NCBI RefSeq assembly: GCF_905207935.1
Contig: NZ_CAJLNI010000080.1
Location: 1 to 8,818, forward strand
Source of the DNA: an uncultured Haemophilus sp.
GTDB taxonomy: Bacteria > Pseudomonadota > Gammaproteobacteria > Enterobacterales > Pasteurellaceae
Reading direction: 5' to 3'
DNA length: 8,818 nt
Shown: one piece after another, positions 1 through 5,860 of the stretch
Layout: every line of letters starts with the position of its first letter
How positions within the stretch are numbered: position 1 is the stretch's first letter
The notes under the pieces: model-generated
Told to the model about the DNA's origin: nothing
Seen by the model: the letters and a program-made list of their open reading frames with translations, nothing else
Database searches by the model: none
Program-made: the position numbers and the translations under genes

Positions 1-971
1 TGAATAGACGTGATTTTTTAAGAATGAGCGCAGCACTTACGGCAGCGGGCATGTCGCCTTCTCTCTTTGCGGCAACAAAAGAGCAATTTACCATTTATGG
101 CGCACCCGCGATGCCAAGTGTGACCATTGCGGTGGCGGCAGCACAAGGTAAATTAGCCAAACAAGCGGATGTAGCATTAGAAATTTGGCGTTCGCCTGAT
201 CAGTTGCGTGCGGGTGTGGCAAGTGGGCAATTTAAAGTGATGATGAGCCCAAGTAATGTGGGCGTGAATTTACGTAATCAAGGGCAACAAGTTGGCATGG
301 TGAATATTCTCACCAATGGGATTACGCAGTTGATGTGTAAAGGTGGTGCTATTACTTCACCGCAAGAATTGGTGGGTAAAAAAATCCTTGTGCCATTTAA
401 AAACGATATGCCAGACATCGTATTACAAGCTTTACTGAAAAAACTAAATATTGATATTAATAAAGTGGATATCACCTATGCGGCAACACCAACTGAAGCG
501 ATTGGTTTGTTCCTACTGAAAGATTTCCATGCGGCCATCCTGCCGGAACCGATGGCGAGCGCCGTTGTGCAAAAAGCTAAAATTGTCGGTACAGAGATTG
601 TACGTGGCTTCGATTTAGTGAAAGAATGGGGACAAGCGTTTAGCACAAAACCACTTATTCCAATGGCGGGCATTATTGCTAACGAAGAATATTTCCACGC
701 ACACAAGGCGGAGTTTGATCTACTTCACCAAGATTTAAGTGATGCGTTAAACTGGGTTATGGCTAACCGTAAAAGTGCGGCTGAAATTGGCGCCAATTAT
801 CTGCCAGCACCAGAAGCCGCTATTGAAATGGGTTTAGACGGTGCGCGCTTAACGGTGACCAAAGCCAGTGAACTGAAGAATGAAATCATGCAATTCTATG
901 AAACCTTGATGGAGTTCAATCCAAAACTCTTAGGTGGTAAATTACCAGATGATAAATTCTTCTTGGCTTAA
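1..971 (+). CDS. Tat-exported ABC transporter substrate-binding protein, NitT/TauT-like (first base of start codon missing)
   Basis: Predicted periplasmic substrate-binding protein of an ABC importer. The window opens with TG followed in frame by AAT AGA CGT GAT TTT TTA AGA ATG, so the true start is almost certainly an ATG whose A lies one base before the window. The protein would be 323 residues and begin MNRRDFLRM. This is a twin-arginine export motif (RRDFL), followed by a short hydrophobic stretch (about residues 9-24) and a likely cleavage near A24/A25. The internal ATG at 24 would lose the arginine pair and has no good ribosome binding site. The mature part resembles NMT1/ThiY/SsuA-like binding proteins: a TIAVAAAQGKLAKQ start, a SPQELVGKKI segment and a PTEAIGLFLLKDFHAAILPEP segment. 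The permease gene follows 21 bases after the stop. The substrate cannot be read from the sequence. The cysteine-rich motif of thiamine-pyrimidine synthases is absent. Family assignment is fairly sure; substrate is unknown. Confidence 0.85.
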   Translation, partial: NRRDFLRMSAALTAAGMSPSLFAATKEQFTIYGAPAMPSVTIAVAAAQGKLAKQADVALEIWRSPDQLRAGVASGQFKVMMSPSNVGVNLRNQGQQVGMVNILTNGITQLMCKGGAITSPQELVGKKILVPFKNDMPDIVLQALLKKLNIDINKVDITYAATPTEAIGLFLLKDFHAAILPEPMASAVVQKAKIVGTEIVRGFDLVKEWGQAFSTKPLIPMAGIIANEEYFHAHKAEFDLLHQDLSDALNWVMANRKSAAEIGANYLPAPEAAIEMGLDGARLTVTKASELKNEIMQFYETLMEFNPKLLGGKLPDDKFFLA

Positions 972-992
972 TTTGAAACTGAATCACATAAC

Positions 993-1790
993 ATGATTAA
1001 AACTGACAAAATCCGTAAACCACAACCTGTCCTGTTTTACATCATCGACTATCTCTGGAGCGGTTTTACCGGCTTGAGTGTGGCGATGATGGTAGTTGCC
1101 TTGTGGGCTTGGGGCAGTGCGATATTTGGTGAATTTATGCTGCCTGCTCCCGCGGATGTTTTTCAAAAAGCCCTTGATTTGCTCGATCATTTCCAACAAA
1201 ACGAAATCGGTATTTCGTTATGGCGTTCTGTGGTGGGCATTACCATTGCATTAGTCGCAGGCTTAGCGGCAGGGCTGATTGCGGGGAGCTTTAAAACCGC
1301 TATGGCATTGCTCAAACCCGTCATTACGATTTTATTAGCCATGCCGCCAATTATTTGGGTCGTGATGGCGTTATTTTGGTTTGGTTTTGGTAATCCAAGT
1401 GTGCTATTTACCATTATCGTATTAGTCGCCCCGCTGACCTTTGCCAGTGCTGCTATGGGGATGGCAAGTGTAAACAAACAACATGAAGAATTGTTTGATG
1501 CGTACAAACTCGGATTGTGGAAAAAAATCCGCTATTTGTATATTCCCCATCTCACAGGCTATGTGATTTCCAGCATTGGCGTCGCGGTGGCTATGGGCGT
1601 GAAAGTCGTGATTATGGCTGAGCTTTTGGGAGCCAATGAGGGTGTGGGGGCACAGATTGCCGATGCCAGAGCCATGTTAGATACATCAACGGTCATGGCT
1701 TATGTGCTGTTAGTGATTGTATTTGTTTCCCTCTTTGAATATTTGATTACCAAGCCATTGGAAATTCTATTTATGCCGTGGAGAAGATAA
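993..1790 (+). CDS. ABC transporter inner-membrane permease (NitT/TauT-like, BPD_transp_1 fold)
   Basis: Predicted integral membrane subunit that forms the translocation path of the importer. The 265-residue length is usual for SsuC/TauC/ThiX-type permeases. Hydrophobic segments are seen at about residues 24-45, 78-99, 104-131, 136-156, 190-213 and 233-255, giving about six spans. The cytoplasmic EAA-like loop, which docks on the ATPase, is at about 165-186: EELFDAYKLGLWKK, ending in the conserved Pro185. The sequence around MPPIIWVVMALFWFG (117-131) is typical of this family. No strong Shine-Dalgarno lies before the ATG at 993, so translation may be coupled to the preceding gene. The stop overlaps the ATPase start in a TAATG junction. 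Specificity is unknown. Confidence 0.9.
   Translation: MIKTDKIRKPQPVLFYIIDYLWSGFTGLSVAMMVVALWAWGSAIFGEFMLPAPADVFQKALDLLDHFQQNEIGISLWRSVVGITIALVAGLAAGLIAGSFKTAMALLKPVITILLAMPPIIWVVMALFWFGFGNPSVLFTIIVLVAPLTFASAAMGMASVNKQHEELFDAYKLGLWKKIRYLYIPHLTGYVISSIGVAVAMGVKVVIMAELLGANEGVGAQIADARAMLDTSTVMAYVLLVIVFVSLFEYLITKPLEILFMPWRR
1780..1784 (+). promoter_or_regulatory. Ribosome binding site of the ATPase gene, inside the permease 3' end
   Basis: GGAGA lies five bases before the ATG at 1790, within the last permease codons. It decides for the ATG at 1790 over an in-frame GTG at 1778, which would place these bases inside the coding region. The permease TAA (1788-1790) and this ATG share one base. Confidence 0.7.
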
Positions 1791-2482
1791 TGCTGAGTTT
1801 AAAAAATGTGCGTTTTGAAATTCTCCGCGATCCCATCGTGCGCGATTTCAGTATGGATTTACAACCGGGCGAAGTGAAAACCTTATTCGGCCCAAGCGGT
1901 TGTGGCAAGACCACTGTGCTGCGTTTAATTTCAGGCTTGGAAACACCAAAATCGGGCGAAATCAAGAATACATTTCGTAAAACGGGGTTTCTGTTTCAAG
2001 AAAATCGTCTATTAGAAAATCTCACTGCCATGCAGAATATCGCCATTTTTATGGATAATCCTAATGAAAATGAAATCATTGCGCTGGCAGAAAAGATCGG
2101 GCTTTCTTCGGGTGATTTGAATAAATACCCGACCGAATTATCGGGCGGTATGGCAAAACGCGTGGCATTTTTGCGTCTATTGCTATGTGGCTGTGATTTA
2201 GCCTTATTGGACGAACCTTTTGTCGGTTTGGATCGCGATTTACGTGATATTTTAGCCGCTATGTTAGTGGAAAAAATTGAGCAACAAGGCATGGCTTGCA
2301 TTTTAGTGACGCACGATCGTTTTGAAGCCGCTCGATTAAGCCGAGAGATTATGCAGCTTTCTCCAAAAGGGATGGATGTGCAAAATGTGATTACCTTGCC
2401 AACGCCATTATCCGAACGTAATTCAGCCTTTGAAGAAACCGTAGTCGCACGCGAATTTCAAGGAATCCATTATTATGAATAA
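1790..2482 (+). CDS. ABC transporter ATP-binding protein (NitT/TauT-like)
   Basis: Predicted cytoplasmic ATPase that powers the importer. From the ATG at 1790 the protein has 230 residues and all nucleotide-binding motifs are intact. These are Walker A GPSGCGKT (34-41), a Q-loop in FLFQENRLLENLTAM, an ABC signature LSGGMAKR, Walker B LALLDEPF, the D-loop GLDRD, and the switch histidine in LVTHD. An active enzyme is therefore expected. The C-terminal stretch after the His switch is short, with no added regulatory domain. The start overlaps the permease stop (TAATG), and the last eight bases overlap the NnrS-like gene, so all four genes are probably made from one transcript with coupled translation. 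Confidence 0.92.
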   Translation: MLSLKNVRFEILRDPIVRDFSMDLQPGEVKTLFGPSGCGKTTVLRLISGLETPKSGEIKNTFRKTGFLFQENRLLENLTAMQNIAIFMDNPNENEIIALAEKIGLSSGDLNKYPTELSGGMAKRVAFLRLLLCGCDLALLDEPFVGLDRDLRDILAAMLVEKIEQQGMACILVTHDRFEAARLSREIMQLSPKGMDVQNVITLPTPLSERNSAFEETVVAREFQGIHYYE

Positions 2483-3572
2483 TTTCTTTACCCATCCGAT
2501 GCGACCCTTTTTTGTTGGTGCAGCCATTCTTGCGATTGTTGGTGCCTTGAGCTTTTTCATCAGCCCCGATGATCTCATCCTACACCGCAAAATTTTCTTA
2601 GAATTTATGCTGCCAGCCGCATACGGCGGCTTTCTGACGGCTTCCATGCTCGAATGGACAAATTACAAAGGTAATTTAAAACCTATTGCGACAATATTAG
2701 CAGTGCTCTTGCTTGCAGGATTGGTGTTATTGCCATTTTCCCCGCAAACCGCCTCATTTTTAGTGGCGGCTTATTGGCTCGCGTTGTTACTCTTTTGTGC
2801 TTGGCTATTTTGGTTGGATCGCAATACCGACAATTTTACTTTACTGATGTTACTTGCAGCATTTATGGTTTGTCAGACAGCTTACGCCATGACTGATAGT
2901 CTGAAATTATTGCGGACACAGGTGCATTTGAATATGGCAGCAGTGATGTTTGTATCGATTCGGGTCAGCGTTCTATTAGGTGCAGAGGCACTGAAAGAAA
3001 GTACATTGAAAGATCCCGTATTTATCCCGAATGTCGTATATAAAAATATCGCGATCACATTTTTATTACTTCATACCGCAGCAGAGCTTTGGTTGCCTGC
3101 GCAAACAGCCGCTTTTACGGCCTTTGCCGTTGGCTTTATCTTGCTTGCCAAGTTACGCGAATTACATCATCACGAATTGCTACGTAAACATTACGTACGC
3201 ACTTATTATTTCCTTCAACTGTTCGCCGCGATTGGCTATTTGTGGATTGGCATAAATAAATTAATTGATGAGCCTACTGCCGATCCGTTACACATGGTAA
3301 CACTTGGGGGGATTCTCGGCAGTATGATGATGATTTGGCTCACTGCAGGATTATGGCATAGTGGCTTTACGAAACTGGATTACCCAAAACTCTGCCGCCT
3401 TGCCGTGCTTTGTCTTTTCACCGCAGCACTTTCTCGAGCCTGTTTGATGTATGTGGACGAGCTGTTTTTTATCACGATTCCGGCTATTTTAATTGCCATT
3501 GTGTTTGTGCTTTATCTCGCAACCTTTGTCCCGATATTCCGAAACAACGCGTTTACGGATGATCCAGAATAG
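2475..3572 (+). CDS. NnrS-family multi-span membrane protein (divergent)
   Basis: A 365-residue inner-membrane protein with about 12 hydrophobic segments, matching NnrS family length and topology. Family-like signs are the HPMRPFF start (7-13), HRKIFLEFMLPAAYGGFLTA (37-56) in the place of the usual HAHEM-type segment, and HMVTLGGILGSMMM (273-286) followed by an H295 region. NnrS proteins are described as haem- and copper-containing membrane proteins that help bacteria withstand nitric oxide; the biochemical activity is not settled. Possible ligands visible here are H7, H37, H151, H200, H231-H233, H239, H273 and H295. AAGGA at 2460-2464 precedes the ATG by ten bases. The gene overlaps the ATPase by eight bases and is followed by a terminator, so it closes the operon. 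The similarity is to a divergent branch, so the role in this organism is inferred. Confidence 0.75.
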   Translation: MNNFFTHPMRPFFVGAAILAIVGALSFFISPDDLILHRKIFLEFMLPAAYGGFLTASMLEWTNYKGNLKPIATILAVLLLAGLVLLPFSPQTASFLVAAYWLALLLFCAWLFWLDRNTDNFTLLMLLAAFMVCQTAYAMTDSLKLLRTQVHLNMAAVMFVSIRVSVLLGAEALKESTLKDPVFIPNVVYKNIAITFLLLHTAAELWLPAQTAAFTAFAVGFILLAKLRELHHHELLRKHYVRTYYFLQLFAAIGYLWIGINKLIDEPTADPLHMVTLGGILGSMMMIWLTAGLWHSGFTKLDYPKLCRLAVLCLFTAALSRACLMYVDELFFITIPAILIAIVFVLYLATFVPIFRNNAFTDDPE

Positions 3573-3577
3573 TGACC

Positions 3578-3604
3578 AATCCGCACATCAACGTGCGGAT
3601 TTTT
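3578..3604 (+). terminator. Rho-independent terminator of the ABC-NnrS operon
   Basis: A 9-base stem (AATCCGCAC at 3578-3586 with GTGCGGATT at 3593-3601) encloses a 6-base loop and runs into a T tract. It begins five bases after the nnrS-like stop. The arms contain the CCGCAC/GTGCGG core of the uptake signal but are not full signals. On the - strand no T run follows, so it mainly serves the + strand. Confidence 0.8.
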
Positions 3605-3616
3605 GATATTTTTTAG

Positions 3617-3625
3617 ACCGCACTT
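3617..3625 (-). repeat. DNA uptake signal sequence (AAGTGCGGT)
   Basis: An exact 9-base Haemophilus-type uptake signal, read on the - strand. It overlaps the first two bases of the MerR gene's stop codon complement, so it sits at the very end of that gene. Confidence 0.85.
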
Positions 3626-4007
3626 AATAGGCTTTTAATTGTGCCATGGCTTTACAATCAGCAGCTTGATGATCATCTTCGGTAATTAAACTTTGTAGGA
3701 AATGTTTAATTTCAGTCAGTTCGGCAATTTTTTCTTCGACTGAAACCAAATGTTTTGCCAACATACTATCCACTTCACAATGTTGAGATTGCTGCGTTTT
3801 CATCTCATTAAAAAATTTAATTTCGGCAAGACTGAAACCCAATGCTCGGCAGGTTTTAATAAATTTTAATTGCTTCAAACTGGCTTCATCATAATCTCGA
3901 TAACCATTTGCCAGCCGTTTAGGCTCCGGCATTAACCCCATTTTTTCATAATAACGAATGGTTTCTAAATGAATACCGCTTTGTTTGCTGAGTTCGTGAA
4001 TCTTCAT
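3624..4007 (-). CDS. MerR-family metal-responsive transcriptional regulator (ZntR/CadR-like)
   Basis: A 127-residue DNA-binding activator/repressor. The N-terminal winged helix is typical: MKIHELSKQSGIHLETIRYYE, then the PKRLANGYRDYD wing and LKQLKFIKTCRALGFSL (46-60). A long dimerisation helix follows (about 78-108). In ZntR/CadR/PbrR relatives, metal is bound by a Cys near 77 at the start of the dimer helix and by Cys near 112 and 119 in the C-terminal loop. Here C77 and C118 are present, but the middle position reads D111-D112-H113, so the metal site is altered. The gene is divergent from a CDF cation exporter, and the intergenic region holds a MerR-type promoter. This makes control of that exporter by Zn, Cd, Co or a similar ion likely. 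The exact metal is not predictable from sequence. Confidence 0.85.
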   Translation of the reverse strand: MKIHELSKQSGIHLETIRYYEKMGLMPEPKRLANGYRDYDEASLKQLKFIKTCRALGFSLAEIKFFNEMKTQQSQHCEVDSMLAKHLVSVEEKIAELTEIKHFLQSLITEDDHQAADCKAMAQLKAY

Positions 4008-4023
4008 TTTTTAAAATCAAGCC

Positions 4024-4054
4024 TTGACCTTGTAGTTACTACGGACTTTATACT
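4024..4054 (+). promoter_or_regulatory. MerR-type promoter and operator of the CDF exporter gene
   Basis: A -35 box TTGACC (4024-4029) and a -10 box TATACT (4049-4054) are separated by 19 bases. That is longer than the usual 17 and is the hallmark of promoters activated by MerR-type DNA distortion. An 11-base dyad, GTAGT-T-ACTAC (4032-4042), lies in the spacer where such regulators bind. Transcription would start near 4061, giving a leader of about 30 bases before the ATG at 4092. The same operator could also repress the divergent regulator gene. Confidence 0.8.
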
Positions 4055-4081
4055 TTATCTCAAGTTAATTAAAGACACAAT

Positions 4082-4087
4082 GAGGAG
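4082..4087 (+). promoter_or_regulatory. Ribosome binding site of the CDF gene
   Basis: GAGGAG lies four bases before the ATG at 4092 and downstream of the promoter. It rules out an upstream in-frame ATG at 3969, which lies before the promoter and inside the divergent gene. Confidence 0.8.
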
Positions 4088-4091
4088 AATT

Positions 4092-4703
4092 ATGTCCGAC
4101 CACCATTCCCATGAACATCATGACCATTCATCTCATGAACATATTCCACAAGATAAAAAAATCTTAGCGCTCAGTTTTGCCATCATTACCGGCTTTATGG
4201 TTGTCGAATTTGTTGGCGGCTATTGGTTTAACAGTTTGGCTCTCATGGCTGATGCGGGACACATGGCAAATGATAGCTTATCGTTATTTTTAGCCTTGTT
4301 AGCGTTGTTTCTATCCGCTCAAAAACAACGATACATTGCCCTACTTAATAGCGGCTCATTGATTGTTGTGGCATTGATGATTTTAGTTGAAGCGATTCAA
4401 CGCTGGCAAAATCCCATCGAGATGATGGCATTACCGATGCTTGGCGTGGCATCTTTAGGATTATTGGTGAACCTTTTCGTTGCAAAGATGATGTTAAACA
4501 GCGATCATGATAATCTCAATATCAAAGCCGCTTATCTACATGTACTGACCGATTTATTCGGTTCCATTATTGCTATTCTTTCGGGTATCAGTGCCTATTT
4601 TCTGGGATGGTTATGGGTGGATCCCTTAGCTAGTATGATATTGAGTATTCTTGTGCTAAAAAGCGGAATTGGAACATTTCGCTTAGCATTAAAAGACACT
4701 TAA
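4092..4703 (+). CDS. Short cation diffusion facilitator (CzcD/ZitB-like) lacking the cytoplasmic C-terminal domain
   Basis: Predicted inner-membrane exporter of a divalent metal such as Zn(II), driven by proton exchange. The protein has 203 residues against about 300 for CzcD/ZitB. It starts with a histidine-rich tail (eight His among residues 4-17), a likely cytoplasmic metal-gathering segment. The transport site is intact: H57-x3-D61 in the second membrane helix (DAGHMAND) and H150-x3-D154 in the fifth (HVLTD). The final helix carries VDPLAS. The loop after helix 2 is short compared with the memory of ZitB, lacking its RRTFG-like part. The reading frame stops at KDT, where ZitB continues into its dimerising C-terminal domain. 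A terminator follows at once with no remnant, so this looks like a compact form and not a recent break. The divergent MerR gene is the likely regulator. Confidence 0.85.
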   Translation: MSDHHSHEHHDHSSHEHIPQDKKILALSFAIITGFMVVEFVGGYWFNSLALMADAGHMANDSLSLFLALLALFLSAQKQRYIALLNSGSLIVVALMILVEAIQRWQNPIEMMALPMLGVASLGLLVNLFVAKMMLNSDHDNLNIKAAYLHVLTDLFGSIIAILSGISAYFLGWLWVDPLASMILSILVLKSGIGTFRLALKDT

Positions 4704-4710
4704 AAAACTA

Positions 4711-4719
4711 ACCGCACTT
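4711..4719 (-). repeat. DNA uptake signal sequence
   Basis: Exact AAGTGCGGT on the - strand, forming the left arm of the terminator stem. Confidence 0.9.
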
Positions 4720-4735
4720 TGTTTTGATATTTCCA

Positions 4736-4744
4736 AAGTGCGGT
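4736..4744 (+). repeat. DNA uptake signal sequence
   Basis: Exact AAGTGCGGT on the + strand, forming the right arm of the terminator stem. It is followed by CAATTTTC, which agrees with the AT-rich stretch of the extended signal. Confidence 0.9.
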
Positions 4745-4757
4745 CAATTTTCAGCGA

Positions 4758-5114
4758 TTATTTCAACTCGCCTCGTTCTACAATAATTCCGACATTATTT
4801 GCTTGAGCAACCGCTTTCGGTTTGCTTAATTTGAGGCGTAACCATGAAATCCCAAAACGTTGTTGTAATTGCTCTGCCACTTCATAAGCCACGCGCTCAA
4901 TCAATAAAAATGGCTTAGCTTGGACATAATCTAAAATAAATTGGCTCACTTCTGCATAATTGAGGCAGTATTGCACATCATCCGTTTCTGCGGCTTTTTG
5001 ACAATCCCACGCCATTTCCAAATCAAAAACGAGCTTTTGTTTAATTTGTTGTTCCCAGTCATACACGCCAATTTGTGCGAAGACCACTAATTCTTCAATA
5101 AAAATACGATCCAT
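4758..5114 (-). CDS. folB: Dihydroneopterin aldolase
   Basis: Cytoplasmic enzyme of folate synthesis. It cleaves 7,8-dihydroneopterin to 6-hydroxymethyl-7,8-dihydropterin and glycolaldehyde, and also acts as epimerase in the family. The 118-residue length matches the E. coli enzyme. Seen motifs are IGVYDWEQ with E21, the catalytic Y53 in LNYAEVSQ, the pterin-binding E73 in LIERVAYEVAE, and the catalytic lysine K98 in LSKPKAV. AGGAA (complement of 5121-5125) precedes the ATG at a good distance. It is divergent from plsY, with a 97-base gap. No frameshift or missing key residue is seen. Confidence 0.95.
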   Translation of the reverse strand: MDRIFIEELVVFAQIGVYDWEQQIKQKLVFDLEMAWDCQKAAETDDVQYCLNYAEVSQFILDYVQAKPFLLIERVAYEVAEQLQQRFGISWLRLKLSKPKAVAQANNVGIIVERGELK

Positions 5115-5200
5115 CTCTCATTCCTGTAAAAATATAGTGGGCTTATGCTATCAAGTTTGGTTAAAATAACGAACAAGTTTTTCAAATACAATCAAGATTG

Positions 5201-5205
5201 TGGAG
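5201..5205 (+). promoter_or_regulatory. Ribosome binding site of plsY
   Basis: TGGAG lies six bases before the ATG at 5212. It supports that ATG over the in-frame GTG at 5200, which has no site in front of it and would add four residues. Confidence 0.7.
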
Positions 5206-5211
5206 CACAAA

Positions 5212-5811
5212 ATGAGCCTATTTGCCCTTTTTTATATGATTTTTGCTTATTTACTGGGTTCGATTTCCAGTGCAATTTTGATTTGTAAGGTAGCTGGCTT
5301 GCCTGACCCACGAAAAAATGGTTCTCATAACCCTGGTGCGACCAATGTATTGCGTATTGGCGGACGTTGGGCGGCGCTTGCAGTATTAATTTGCGATATT
5401 TTAAAAGGGATGTTACCTGTTTGGGCGGGTTATTATTTAGGGCTTACGCAATTTGAATTAGGCATGGTTGCATTAGGGGCTTGCTTGGGGCACATCTTCC
5501 CTATTTTCTTTCAGTTTAAAGGCGGGAAAGGTGTAGCGACAGCATTCGGTGCCATTGCGCCCATCTCTTGGGGCGTAGCTGGCTCAACGTTAGGTACGTG
5601 GTTGTTAGTCTTCTTAATTAGTCGCTATTCTTCATTAAGTGCGGTCATTACGGCACTTCTCGTGCCATTTTATGTTTGGTGGCTTAAACCGGAATTTACC
5701 TTCCCCGTTGCCTTAGTTTGCTGTTTGCTGATTTATCGCCACCACGACAATATTCAGCGCTTATGGCGAGGCCAAGAAGATAAAATGTGGGGAAAATCCA
5801 AGAAGAAATAA
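5212..5811 (+). CDS. plsY: Acyl-phosphate:glycerol-3-phosphate acyltransferase
   Basis: Inner-membrane enzyme that moves an acyl chain from acyl-phosphate to glycerol-3-phosphate, giving lysophosphatidic acid, the first step of phospholipid synthesis. With the ATG at 5212 it has 199 residues, the usual length. The three conserved cytoplasmic motifs are present: DPRKNGSHNPGATNVLR (32-48), GHIFPIFFQFKGGKGVA (93-109) and YRHHDNIQRLWRGQE (175-189). Five or so hydrophobic segments alternate with these. The C-terminus is lysine-rich (KSKKK). An uptake signal lies inside the gene at 5637-5645, encoding part of SLSAVIT. It converges with rpoH across a shared terminator. Confidence 0.95.
   Translation: MSLFALFYMIFAYLLGSISSAILICKVAGLPDPRKNGSHNPGATNVLRIGGRWAALAVLICDILKGMLPVWAGYYLGLTQFELGMVALGACLGHIFPIFFQFKGGKGVATAFGAIAPISWGVAGSTLGTWLLVFLISRYSSLSAVITALLVPFYVWWLKPEFTFPVALVCCLLIYRHHDNIQRLWRGQEDKMWGKSKKK
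5637..5645 (+). repeat. DNA uptake signal sequence within plsY
   Basis: Exact AAGTGCGGT on the + strand, inside the coding region. Confidence 0.9.
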
Positions 5812-5813
5812 AT

Positions 5814-5849
5814 AAAAAAACCTGTCGATTATCGACAGGTTTTCTTTTT
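5814..5849. terminator. Bidirectional terminator between plsY and rpoH
   Basis: AAAACCTGTCGAT (5817-5829) and ATCGACAGGTTTT (5831-5843) form a strong dyad; in RNA the stable stem is CCTGTCG/CGACAGG with a small AT loop. An A run lies on the left and a T run on the right, so both convergent transcripts get a U tract. Confidence 0.9.
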
Positions 5850-5860
5850 ATCAAAACGAC

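Larger units (their letters stand above)
4711..4744. terminator. Inverted uptake-signal pair forming a terminator between convergent genes
   Basis: ACCGCACTTTG (4711-4721) pairs with CAAAGTGCGGT (4734-4744) to form an 11-base stem with a 12-base loop. Each arm holds a full 9-base uptake signal in opposite orientation. The position between the CDF gene (+) and folB (-) fits use as a shared terminator. Inverted uptake-signal pairs placed after genes are a known habit of H. influenzae. Confidence 0.8.

Noticed and set aside
773..781. Possible uptake signal AAGTGCGGC
   Set aside because: Mismatch at the last base, so counted only as a near match.
1187..1507. 106-codon - strand frame opposite the permease
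   Set aside because: Shadow of the permease gene; low-complexity translation and no promoter.
1996..2301. 101-codon - strand frame opposite the ATPase
   Set aside because: Shadow of a gene with all ATPase motifs intact.
3031..3255. 74-codon + strand frame within the nnrS-like gene
   Set aside because: It is wholly inside a well-supported gene in another frame, with no ribosome site or family signs.
3969..4091. Longer start for the CDF exporter at 3969
   Set aside because: It lies before the MerR-type promoter and inside the divergent regulator gene; the ATG at 4092 has a strong ribosome site.
5115..5211. Promoters for folB and plsY in the divergent gap
   Set aside because: A TACAAT at 5187-5192 and a TATATT on the other strand are visible, but neither has a -35 box at a fair distance.
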